Assembly: GCF_000020585.3 (NCBI RefSeq)
Contig: NC_011138.3
Coordinates: forward strand, 4,124,510 to 4,188,509
DNA from: Alteromonas mediterranea DE
GTDB taxonomy: Bacteria > Pseudomonadota > Gammaproteobacteria > Enterobacterales > Alteromonadaceae
DNA: 64,000 nt
Direction of reading: 5' to 3'
In this document: positions 18,348 to 26,567 of the stretch, piece after piece
Layout of the letters: the number at the start of each line of letters is the position of its first letter
How positions within the stretch are numbered: the stretch's first letter is position 1
Program-made: the position numbers and the translations under genes
The notes under the pieces: generated by a model
Databases searched by the model: none
What the model was told of the DNA's origin: nothing
What the model saw: the letters and a program-made list of their open reading frames with translations, nothing else

Positions 18348-19687
18348 TGCTAAGCACTATTGCCATCGAAAGCTTGAAACGCAGAAAAACAACCGCGTTA
18401 CTCACCCTTTTAAGCATAACCATTAGCATTAGCTTACTGCTGTGTGTAGATATTGTTCGCAGCCAAGTAAAAACAAGCTTTACACGCACCGTTTCTGGCG
18501 TTGACCTAATTGTTGGCGCCCCAAGCGGCCAGTTGAATTTATTGCTGTCTTCAGTGTTCAATATCGGTACGCCTACTAAAGGTATTGATTACAAAAGTGT
18601 GGCGTCGCTAAAATCGAATAAACAGGTTTCTTGGCTAATTCCCCTCTCATTAGGTGACACTCACCGAGGGTTCAGAGTTATAGGAACGACAAACCGCTTT
18701 TTTGAACACTTTAAATACGGTGACAAGCAAGCTTTAGCCCTGACAGAAGGGCGTGTATTTGAGCAGCCTTTATCTACCGTTGTAGGCGCTGATGTTGCGG
18801 ATTCACTAGGCTACACGGTTGGCGATAAGATAATTGTTTCTCACGGCCTTGGAAGTGTCTCTTTTAATAACCATGACGATCACCCTTTTATTATTTCAGG
18901 TATCCTCGAGAAAACGGGAACGCCAGTAGATAAAGCGGTGTATGTCACATTACAAGGGTTAGAGAAAGCCCATTCAGGCCCTAAGTCTGCGCATACATCA
19001 CGGTTACGTAAAAAAACGGCTTTTCTTAACGGTCACAGCACAAATGAACATGAACATGAACATGAACATGAACATGAACATGAACATGAACATGAAGAGC
19101 CTACTCAAGACAATTATGATAGTGACGCATTTACACCTGAATCTGTGTCTGTCGTCATGCTAGGACTGAAAAACCGCGCAGCCGCATTACAACTGCAATA
19201 TCAAATTAATCAGAGTAAAAAAGAGCCACTAATGGCAATTTTACCTGGTATGGCACTGGCTGAATTGTGGCAGATAATGGGAAATGTAGAGGCCTTGCTA
19301 TTAGGTTTGTCAGGTTTAATAGTGATTTGCGCCCTTATTGGCCTGGCAACCATGCTGTTAGCAACAATGCGAGAGCGCTATCAGGAGATTGCCGTATTGC
19401 GTACAATTGGCGCTGGCCCGTTTACTCTACTGTTACTGATCCAGCTAGAAGCAATGCTACTCACTATTGTTAGCGCAGCATTAAGCATCGCACTGGTTGC
19501 CGTATTAATGAGCATGTTCAAACCTTGGCTAAGCAGTACGTACGGGTTATTTTTATCAAGCCCACTATTTAGTCAAAGCAGTGTCATCATAGTATTGCTC
19601 ATATTAGGCTGTACCTACTTGGTGTCGTTGTTCCCAGCCATCGCAGCTTACAAGCGGGGCCTGCACGCTGGGCTTAACAGTAATTAG
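18347..19687 (+). CDS. FtsX-type ABC permease with Glu-His repeat
   Basis: 446 residues. One N-terminal membrane segment (about 17-37), a large extracytoplasmic domain, then three segments near the C-terminus (about 318-440), the MacB/FtsX layout. Within the periplasmic domain, residues 234-249 are eight Glu-His pairs. Histidine-rich loops commonly bind zinc, copper or nickel, so a metal-related substrate is inferred. Zinc-regulated systems with this type of ATPase and permease are known in Vibrio (zrg genes), but the accessory genes of those are absent here. Function is inference. Confidence 0.85.
   Translation: MLSTIAIESLKRRKTTALLTLLSITISISLLLCVDIVRSQVKTSFTRTVSGVDLIVGAPSGQLNLLLSSVFNIGTPTKGIDYKSVASLKSNKQVSWLIPLSLGDTHRGFRVIGTTNRFFEHFKYGDKQALALTEGRVFEQPLSTVVGADVADSLGYTVGDKIIVSHGLGSVSFNNHDDHPFIISGILEKTGTPVDKAVYVTLQGLEKAHSGPKSAHTSRLRKKTAFLNGHSTNEHEHEHEHEHEHEHEHEEPTQDNYDSDAFTPESVSVVMLGLKNRAAALQLQYQINQSKKEPLMAILPGMALAELWQIMGNVEALLLGLSGLIVICALIGLATMLLATMRERYQEIAVLRTIGAGPFTLLLLIQLEAMLLTIVSAALSIALVAVLMSMFKPWLSSTYGLFLSSPLFSQSSVIIVLLILGCTYLVSLFPAIAAYKRGLHAGLNSN
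19046..19093 (+). repeat. Eight tandem GAACAT hexamers within the permease gene
   Basis: Eight exact copies of GAACAT encode the Glu-His run. Perfect identity at the DNA level suggests recent expansion by slippage. Because the unit is six bases, copy-number change alters the number of histidines without breaking the frame. Confidence 0.98.
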
Positions 19688-19710
19688 TCACGACATTAGA
19701 AAGGGAGAAG

Positions 19711-21294
19711 TTACTCTCCCTCTTTCTCGTTTGTACTAAAACGAAGAATTAGCTCGTGAACTTGATTTACAGTAGCACGCAAGTCGTGACTCGCCGCCAA
19801 TGAGGCCTCTGAAGAACGCTGTGTTTCCGAGGCGCCATCGGCAACTTCAACTAGCTGCTGATTGATATGTTCTGCTACCGTGCTTTGCTCTTCAACCGCC
19901 GACGACATTTCAACCGTAGCATCAGCTATCCCTTTCACCGCGCTGTTTATCTCAAATAGCGCCCCACGGGTCTCTTCAACAATAGCGCTGCCGTGTTCAG
20001 CCGATGTTAACCCTTCATTCGAGACACGTACGGCTCGCTCAGAGCGTTCTGCTAATTCATTAATAATATTGTGAATTTTGTCTGTAGATTCCCGGGTTTT
20101 TGAGGCTAGCGTTCTGACTTCATCGGCAACTACAGCAAAGCCTCTGCCTTGCTCACCGGCTCTTGCGGCTTCAATAGCAGCATTCAGCGCTAGTAAATTG
20201 GTTTGTTCTGCAATTGTAGAGATGATATTGGCTGCTTCGCCAATATCACTGGTGGACTGAGCAAGCTCAGTTACCGTTGTTGAAATTGACTCTACGGCTT
20301 CACGCAGCGCAACAATTGCCTGCATTGCCTGCTCGGCTTTTTCATTCCCCGTTGCCACGTTTTCCGCCGCAGACCGAGCACTTATAGCATTACTTTCCAC
20401 CCGCTCTGCCACTTCTTGAATGGCTTGACTCATTTGTGTAACTGCCGATGCAATTTGCTGTGTTGCTTGGTTTTGCTGAACCACCGCTGCGCTTGTGCTT
20501 TCTGCTTGTTGGTGGGTGGTATTAGCGATATTTTCTAGACTTGCTGATGCATCTTTAATTCTCGTTAATGCCGTTCTGTTGCGTGCCAGTTCGCAGGCAA
20601 GCGCAAGCTTGGCTTGCGCAATATGCGTGGCGTCGTCATAGTAGGTTTGGGCCACGGTATCGTTTGCGTAACTTTTAGGGCTCAAAGAAAGCAGCGCATT
20701 CCAGTCTTTTTTACCTTTCGCTTGTTGAACAGTGACTAAAACTAACGTACCGACAAACGCAATGCCCGCAGCAGCTAAGCCATGAGTTAACCCAAGCGCG
20801 ACAACTAAAAGCGCACTTATTAACAACGAGGGCGCCATATGCATAAGCATTTGCGTAAAACGCGATGTGGCAGATACCGCAGACTTTCCTTGTTGCAACC
20901 TCGCGTAAATGCCCGATGCTCGCCTTGTCTCCGCATTTGAAGCAGGAACCCTAACAGACTCATAGCCCACTATCGTCGCTCCTTCGTAAACAGGCGTTAC
21001 GAAAGCAGAAACCCAGTAATGGTCGCCATTTTTTCTTCTATTTTTAACCAAGCCTAACCAGCTTTGGCCAGACTCTAATGTACGCCACATTTCCTTAAAC
21101 ACTGGCGATGGCATATCTGGATGTCTTATTATATTGTGATTTTTGCCGATTAGTTCATCTCTACTGAACCCACTTACTTCAACAAACTCGTCGTTACAAT
21201 GCTGTATAACTCCGCGCTTGTCGGTAGAGGAAATAAGTCGATGGTGAGTAGGAAACTTGTATTCTTTTTGAGTAACCGGCTGGTTGTTTCTCAT
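19711..21294 (-). CDS. PAS-domain methyl-accepting chemotaxis protein (Aer-like)
   Basis: 527 residues. An N-terminal PAS domain (about 15-115; [20 protein letters not shown], then [13 protein letters not shown]) resembles the FAD-binding PAS of the energy sensor Aer. A hydrophobic hairpin (about 150-188) sits in the membrane with little periplasmic loop, and the cytoplasmic signalling hairpin carries [18 protein letters not shown] at its tip. The role would be redox or energy taxis. FAD binding is inferred. Confidence 0.9.
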   Translation of the reverse strand: MRNNQPVTQKEYKFPTHHRLISSTDKRGVIQHCNDEFVEVSGFSRDELIGKNHNIIRHPDMPSPVFKEMWRTLESGQSWLGLVKNRRKNGDHYWVSAFVTPVYEGATIVGYESVRVPASNAETRRASGIYARLQQGKSAVSATSRFTQMLMHMAPSLLISALLVVALGLTHGLAAAGIAFVGTLVLVTVQQAKGKKDWNALLSLSPKSYANDTVAQTYYDDATHIAQAKLALACELARNRTALTRIKDASASLENIANTTHQQAESTSAAVVQQNQATQQIASAVTQMSQAIQEVAERVESNAISARSAAENVATGNEKAEQAMQAIVALREAVESISTTVTELAQSTSDIGEAANIISTIAEQTNLLALNAAIEAARAGEQGRGFAVVADEVRTLASKTRESTDKIHNIINELAERSERAVRVSNEGLTSAEHGSAIVEETRGALFEINSAVKGIADATVEMSSAVEEQSTVAEHINQQLVEVADGASETQRSSEASLAASHDLRATVNQVHELILRFSTNEKEGE

Positions 21295-21449
21295 GCAGTG
21301 CTTTCTCCGTTATGCAAAGCGTTCGTCCGTCAAAGCGTACGATCATCGCTTTCCCCTAAGACTAGAACATAAACATCTGCTGTCTAGTGAAATGGAAAAA
21401 ATTAGGGAATTTTATACTTTATCAGAGAGTTAGAAAAGCGATTTATACT

Positions 21450-22955
21450 TTAGGCTATAGGGAGTATCACCGATACTTTTGTTCCCTTCCCTTCTTCACT
21501 GGCAATAATAATTTTTCCGTTGTGCTGTTCAACAATTGTCATTGAGATAGACATGCCTAAGCCAGTGCCCTCCCCCGGCGGTTTAGTGGTAAAAAAAGGC
21601 GTAAAAATTTTGCTCAGCGTTTCTTTAGACATCCCCTCGCCTTCGTCATCTATAACAAGAATGACGTTCTGCTCATCTCTTTCTACCTTCAACGTTATGC
21701 CTTTGCCTTGTGGTGTAGCATATATGGCATTAGTTAAGAAATTCATGAGAACTTGCTGAATCTGCCCTGAGTTACCGTTAAAGAAAACGTCTTCTTTTGG
21801 CACTTCGAAAACCACATTATTGCGATAACGATGTAAGTTGTTAGTAAGTTTAATAACCGTGTTCATCGCTTCAATAGCGCTTATCTGGGTATGTTTACCA
21901 GAACCGGGGTAAGAGAAGCTGCGTAAGGCTTTAACAATTTCTATGATGCGTTCTATCCCTTCATGGGATTCATCGAACATTTGGGCTATTTCTATTGCGC
22001 TGTCTTTAAGCGAAAAACGCTTTTCAAGCGCTGTAAATTGTTCTTCTATCTCACCACCTGCCCGGGTACACAAGTTGCCAATTTCTTCAAGCGCACGTTG
22101 GTAATCGTTAAAAATGTCTTTCGCAACCACCGTATTACTTCGTACATAGCCAATAGGGTTGTTAATCTCGTGAGCAATACCTGCGGCAAGTTGCCCTAAC
22201 ATTGCCATTTTATCTGCACTGACTAATCGCTCTTCCAAGAAGTCACGATCTTTTTTGACGTTGCTTAGTTCAAGCTGACGATTATCTAACTCGCTTTTCT
22301 TATTTTGGTATCGAGAGGTAATATTGAGATAGTATTTAGTGGTATCTAAAACGTAGAGTGTTTCTTCTTCAAGGTTATCATCGTTAGTAAGTAGCACCAG
22401 CCACGTATATTCACCCTGTGACATTTCATGCATAAAGTGAAGTAACCGTGCCTCTTTGTGCGTATCAGGACGTATGACTGCGCTTACGCACCAGTGGGAA
22501 TAGCTTTCTCGTAAATCTAACGGCGTCTCATCTAAAATTAACTTTGCAAGGTCATGAGAGGTTATCCAACCTTGGCCATTGGCAAGAACTCGATCATCAT
22601 CGCCTATCGATAATTCGCCGTCCTTAACGGTGAAAGCTTTACCACAATAAGCGCCGCTAAACTCAACCGCCGATTCAAGCGCTGAAAAAATATAACTTAC
22701 GCCAGATTTTGCTTGGGTTAGCTGAGAAGCGGTGCGGTTTAAGTAAAGCAGTTCGCGCTCACGCTGCTTAGAGTCGTTCAATGCTTTTCTGAGCGCTTGA
22801 TTTGCAAGGTAAGCGTCTTGAGAATATGTTTCTAGAAAGGATTCGGCATTTTTACGCGCAATCTTTTGGCGCTTTAACTGGCGCTCTAAAGAGTTCACGC
22901 GGGCTTCAAGCGCTAAAATACGTTCGTGTTCTGTTGAACTTGGTATCTCACTCAC
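21450..22955 (-). CDS. Cytosolic sensor histidine kinase with coiled coils
   Basis: 501 residues. An N-terminal coiled coil (about 5-75), a sensory region of unknown fold (about 75-210), a second coiled coil (about 215-250), then the kinase core: GIAHEINNPIGYV with the phospho-acceptor at about 261, NFLTNAIYATPQGKGI (N box), DDEGEGMS and GEGTGLGMSIS (G boxes). No membrane segments. The start is a GTG at 22955 with GAGG nine bases upstream. It sits between two chemoreceptors on the same strand, with no response regulator nearby. Confidence 0.88.
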   Translation of the reverse strand: MSEIPSSTEHERILALEARVNSLERQLKRQKIARKNAESFLETYSQDAYLANQALRKALNDSKQRERELLYLNRTASQLTQAKSGVSYIFSALESAVEFSGAYCGKAFTVKDGELSIGDDDRVLANGQGWITSHDLAKLILDETPLDLRESYSHWCVSAVIRPDTHKEARLLHFMHEMSQGEYTWLVLLTNDDNLEEETLYVLDTTKYYLNITSRYQNKKSELDNRQLELSNVKKDRDFLEERLVSADKMAMLGQLAAGIAHEINNPIGYVRSNTVVAKDIFNDYQRALEEIGNLCTRAGGEIEEQFTALEKRFSLKDSAIEIAQMFDESHEGIERIIEIVKALRSFSYPGSGKHTQISAIEAMNTVIKLTNNLHRYRNNVVFEVPKEDVFFNGNSGQIQQVLMNFLTNAIYATPQGKGITLKVERDEQNVILVIDDEGEGMSKETLSKIFTPFFTTKPPGEGTGLGMSISMTIVEQHNGKIIIASEEGKGTKVSVILPIA

Positions 22956-23034
22956 TAAGCAGCCTCAAGATTCACGCGTCACACATTGTGTGACGCCGCT
23001 TAAATTTACAGGGCCCGATAATACTTAACGGGCG

Positions 23035-24117
23035 TTAATTTATCAGTCGGTCAAGCAATGTCATAACCCGTTCGCTTGCTTGTTCCATTTCTATGAGCTT
23101 AGCATCAGCTTCAGCATTGTTCCCATTTTGCTTAGCTTGCACTGCCGCTATACCGCTACTGTGCACCTTCGCGTGGGGAATATCGATTTCTCTGAATGCG
23201 GCTGTTTGACCGATCGCTGTACTTGCATTGCCACTGTACCACTTGCCTAGCCGACAGTTTACGTGGTCACTAAATTCCGCTGCTGTTTTACTGCTATAAC
23301 CGCACATCACTGCGTAAACGTCTGATTTCCATACAACATGGTCTAGTTTTACCGTTTGGATAAAGGTAGCCATAGCTCCTTCACTGATTGTAGATTTCAT
23401 ACTATCGCAATGTTGAACCATGCTTTCATAGCTACCGTTAAGCTGGTTAATACCAGTTTCTAACTGCTCGTTATTGCCCCGCAGCTCATTCACACCAGAA
23501 ACAGCCTTGGACGTAGATTGAATAATTCCGTTTACAAGCTCAGAAACTTCCGTGGCGGATTTGTTCGTTTCCGTTGCTAGTGCGCGAACCTCATCGGCAA
23601 CAACACTAAACCCTCGCCCAGCGTCACCTGCGCGGGCAGCCTCTATGGCGGCATTGAGAGCCAGCAAGTTGGTTTGATCAGAAATACTCGTAATTGTGGT
23701 AACAAACTTGTTGATGTTATCAGCAGTAGTGGAAAGGCCGGAAATACGCTCGCTCATGCTCCCCATCTGTACATTTAGGCCACTCATATCAGAAACAATT
23801 TTATTTAATGTCGACGCTGACTCACTGAATAGTTCATTGATATTAACGATGGACTGGCTCTCAGCGTTGATGCGTTCGTAGGAATGCAGAACCGTTTCTC
23901 GAACCCCTTCTAGCTGGCCCAGTGCATCGATTAAGCACTTCACTACCACCGATTCAGTTACCGACACTTGCTGATTAGTCGCCGTTTCAATAGCAGAATG
24001 TAAATCGCTGTTTTCAGTCTCAAGCAGCTCAACTCTCTTTAGAGCCTCTTCAAGTTTCACTTCTAGTTGACGAACTTCAGCGTCTTTTTCTTCGTATTTA
24101 CTGCGAGATACAAACAT
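23035..24117 (-). CDS. Soluble chemoreceptor with zinc-binding (CZB) domain
   Basis: 360 residues and no membrane segments. A coiled coil (about 10-45) precedes an MCP signalling hairpin with [19 protein letters not shown], then a C-terminal CZB domain (about 250-355) showing [11 protein letters not shown] and [10 protein letters not shown], plus AKVHSSG. In CZB receptors a His3-Cys site binds zinc and senses zinc level or hypochlorite. Here all four ligand types are visible. The receptor would signal from the cytoplasm. Confidence 0.9.
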   Translation of the reverse strand: MFVSRSKYEEKDAEVRQLEVKLEEALKRVELLETENSDLHSAIETATNQQVSVTESVVVKCLIDALGQLEGVRETVLHSYERINAESQSIVNINELFSESASTLNKIVSDMSGLNVQMGSMSERISGLSTTADNINKFVTTITSISDQTNLLALNAAIEAARAGDAGRGFSVVADEVRALATETNKSATEVSELVNGIIQSTSKAVSGVNELRGNNEQLETGINQLNGSYESMVQHCDSMKSTISEGAMATFIQTVKLDHVVWKSDVYAVMCGYSSKTAAEFSDHVNCRLGKWYSGNASTAIGQTAAFREIDIPHAKVHSSGIAAVQAKQNGNNAEADAKLIEMEQASERVMTLLDRLIN

Positions 24118-24412
24118 GTGTAGTTACCGGTAGATTTTTTATAGAATTATTTTTACCAGACTAACAGATGTTAATACCTCTTAACCATTAGTCTGAAGTA
24201 GCGTTGTATTATAAGTATCGGAAAAAAAACAAAAAACTAGAGTATTAATTAGGTAAAACTTAAATACACTAGTTTTTAGGCAGTATAAGCTTCTATCTGC
24301 GCTTTTCACTAGGCACCTTAATCAATTCAACGACGTTTTGGCACTAGCCTGAAAAACCAGACTCTTAGCGCATTTTTGGCATAAATCGCACTCACATTAG
24401 GAATTACACAGA

Positions 24413-25165
24413 ATGCTTTTAGAAACACTGCTTCCCATGTTCGCGCTTTTAGGACTTGCAACGCTTCTTCAAACATTAAGCGGGTTTGGCTTTGGACTTA
24501 TGGTGGTGTCTAGCTTTACCTTGTTTAATATTTTACCGCTTACTGCTACCACCTTCGTAGTATGCTTCCTTAGTCTGTTCAATTCCGTTAGCTTGGTTGC
24601 CCGAAATATAGACCATATAAACAAGCGTGCTTTCACCCTATTACTTGTGAGCGGCATTCCGTTTATGGCAGTAGGATATGCATTACTTGAGTACCTTTCT
24701 GCTGGCATGACTACATGGCTAAACCTATTGCTTGGCGTAGCTATTTTAAGTTGCTGCGGCCTTCTTTTAGTAAAAAGAAAGCAGGCAACGCCGTCTGAGC
24801 GAGCTTATGGTTTTTCTATAGCAGGTGCGCTAGGCGGCCTACTCGGCGGGCTTTTTTCTACGTTTGGACCACCTGTTGTTTTTCAGTGTTACCGGCAAGC
24901 ATGGTCTATAAACGAAATTAGATTTACGCTATTGGCAGTATTTAGCGTCACTTCTCTTATTCGACTTGCTATAGTGCCACTAGGCACCCTCCCATCTAGC
25001 GAAGTGGTTATTTCTGCTTTATGCGCAGTTCCCGTAATCCTTGTTTTTACTCGAATAGGTCGGCTGTTGGCGGTGAGAGTTCCCGCGGCAACTGTAAGGC
25101 TTTTAGCCCTAACCATGTTGGCAATGAGCGGCGTAACGCTTATCGTGCAAAACGTTAAAATTTAA
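24413..25165 (+). CDS. TauE/SafE-family membrane exporter
   Basis: 250 residues with seven or eight hydrophobic segments and the two half-repeats of the TauE/SafE family; GFGFGLMVVSSF in the first and GGLLGGLFSTFGPPVVF in the second are the typical glycine motifs. Family members export sulfite, sulfoacetate or related anions; the substrate here is not shown. It stands alone between the soluble chemoreceptor and the convergent CDF exporter. Confidence 0.85.
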   Translation: MLLETLLPMFALLGLATLLQTLSGFGFGLMVVSSFTLFNILPLTATTFVVCFLSLFNSVSLVARNIDHINKRAFTLLLVSGIPFMAVGYALLEYLSAGMTTWLNLLLGVAILSCCGLLLVKRKQATPSERAYGFSIAGALGGLLGGLFSTFGPPVVFQCYRQAWSINEIRFTLLAVFSVTSLIRLAIVPLGTLPSSEVVISALCAVPVILVFTRIGRLLAVRVPAATVRLLALTMLAMSGVTLIVQNVKI

Positions 25166-25211
25166 ACCTTACTAGGCTATTTATAGAAGCCACCACTTCC
25201 ACACATAATTG

Positions 25212-26174
25212 TTAGTTTATTTCTTCATGGGCGTGGCTGTGTGAATGGGTGTGTAAATGGTCTTTATCATCTCTACACGGCTCACCGGGCAGCTCAAACT
25301 CAATCGTGGTATGAGATAAACCAAACGGGGTCAGCCGCTCATTAACTTCCTGCTTTAAAGCTCGCAACTTTTCATTGTCTATTAAGCAATTAATTACCAC
25401 ATGAGCAGTGAGAACGTGTTGCTCGCCATCTAAAGACCAAAAGTGCACGTGATGTATTTCTTCAACGTGTTTAATTGATAATAGCTGCTTACTTATGGCA
25501 TTACGTGTCGCCAAATCAGGCACTCCCTGAAGAAATAGCGACATAGTTTGCACCACATACCTGATGACGTTAATCAGTATGAAGAGGGTAAATCCGATAG
25601 ATAAAATAGGGTCGAGGATGGGCCAATTTACAAAATGAAGTACAATAGCAACGATAAGAACAGCTACCCATCCCATGGCATCTTCGATGAGATGCCAGTT
25701 AAGCACCTTTTCATTCGTTGAATGCCCGCCGTGAAGCTTGTAGGCAGCAAGGCCATTTACCAAAATACCGAGTACGGCTAAGCCCATCATACCCTCAGTA
25801 ACAGGCATTTCTGGGTTAACTAGTCGAGGAATAGCTTCAGAAAGTATCCACACAGCACCAACGATTAAAATGACACCATTTATCATGGCCCCCATTAGGC
25901 TCAAGCGTTTGAAACCGTAAGTGTACTTTTCAGTGGATGCCTTCTTACCTAGTTTACTTAAATACCACGCTAAGCCTATAGATAAGGTATCACCTAAGTC
26001 ATGCACCGCATCGGCCATAATAGCTACGCTATTAGTTAACCACCCGCCAATAAATTCAATAATGGTGAAAGTAAAGTTAAGCCAAAAAGCCCAGCCTATA
26101 CGCGTAGAGTCAGCGTTCTCTAAATCATGGCTGTGCGAGTGAGGATTATCGCGAGCGCTATGGTGGTGATGCAT
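25212..26174 (-). CDS. Cation diffusion facilitator, zinc exporter type
   Basis: 320 residues with six membrane segments and His-rich ends: HHHHSARDNPHSHSHD at the start and HLHTHSHSHAHEE at the end. Helix 2 has the metal-site motif ADAVHDLGD, helix 5 has HLIEDAMG; together they form the tetrahedral zinc site of the ZitB/CzcD branch. The C-terminal cytoplasmic domain begins at about residue 220. The ATG at 26174 is preferred over an upstream TTG at 26189. It should export Zn2+ (perhaps Cd2+) against protons. Confidence 0.92.
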   Translation of the reverse strand: MHHHHSARDNPHSHSHDLENADSTRIGWAFWLNFTFTIIEFIGGWLTNSVAIMADAVHDLGDTLSIGLAWYLSKLGKKASTEKYTYGFKRLSLMGAMINGVILIVGAVWILSEAIPRLVNPEMPVTEGMMGLAVLGILVNGLAAYKLHGGHSTNEKVLNWHLIEDAMGWVAVLIVAIVLHFVNWPILDPILSIGFTLFILINVIRYVVQTMSLFLQGVPDLATRNAISKQLLSIKHVEEIHHVHFWSLDGEQHVLTAHVVINCLIDNEKLRALKQEVNERLTPFGLSHTTIEFELPGEPCRDDKDHLHTHSHSHAHEEIN

Positions 26175-26448
26175 AATGAAGATCCACAAGTTGGGCCTGA
26201 ATCAGAGCATACCTGAAGACTAAAATTCTGCGAATAGAAACTTTTACACAGCTTGTTAACAAGTGCGTTAACCCTTTTGTAAATGCTGCGTGAACACACT
26301 TACCAAAAATCTATACTTCGGTATAAGAAAACAAATAAACCATTGTATTAAAACAAAAATAAAATTTAACAGCGCATTTTTCAGCTTAAGTAGAATGTTA
26401 AATTTATGAGAACAGTATTGATCTTTACACGCCAGTAGCTTAATGTAA

Positions 26449-26462
26449 TGTAAGCGCTTTCA
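26449..26462. promoter_or_regulatory. LacI-family operator 1 before GH16
   Basis: TGTAAGCGCTTTCA, one arm imperfect. It matches the GCGC-centred palindromes recognised by many LacI/GalR-family sugar regulators and matches the sites before the FucP/GH1 genes. Confidence 0.75.
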
Positions 26463-26488
26463 AACAGCCATTTTTATTTGGCGCAAAT

Positions 26489-26502
26489 TGTAAGCGCTTA
26501 CA
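26489..26502. promoter_or_regulatory. LacI-family operator 2 before GH16
   Basis: TGTAAGCGCTTACA, a perfect palindrome, 40 bases (about four helical turns) from operator 1, which would suit looping or cooperative binding. It ends 65 bases before the GH16 start codon. Confidence 0.85.
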
Positions 26503-26567
26503 AAAGCTTTTTACGTGGCCGTTGCCACACATAAAAACCCAATTTCATTAGATCAGGGCTGAAAACA

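Larger units (their letters stand above)
26175..26567. other. Divergent intergenic region, zinc exporter / GH16
   Basis: 393 bases with no gene. Its right half holds two 14-base palindromic operators upstream of GH16 (listed separately). The left half is AT-rich; I saw no clear metal-regulator box for the zinc exporter. Confidence 0.6.

Noticed and set aside
24231..24277. AAAAACTAG / CTAGTTTTT inverted repeat
   Set aside because: 28-base loop and AT-rich stem; no gene ends here, so not called as a terminator.
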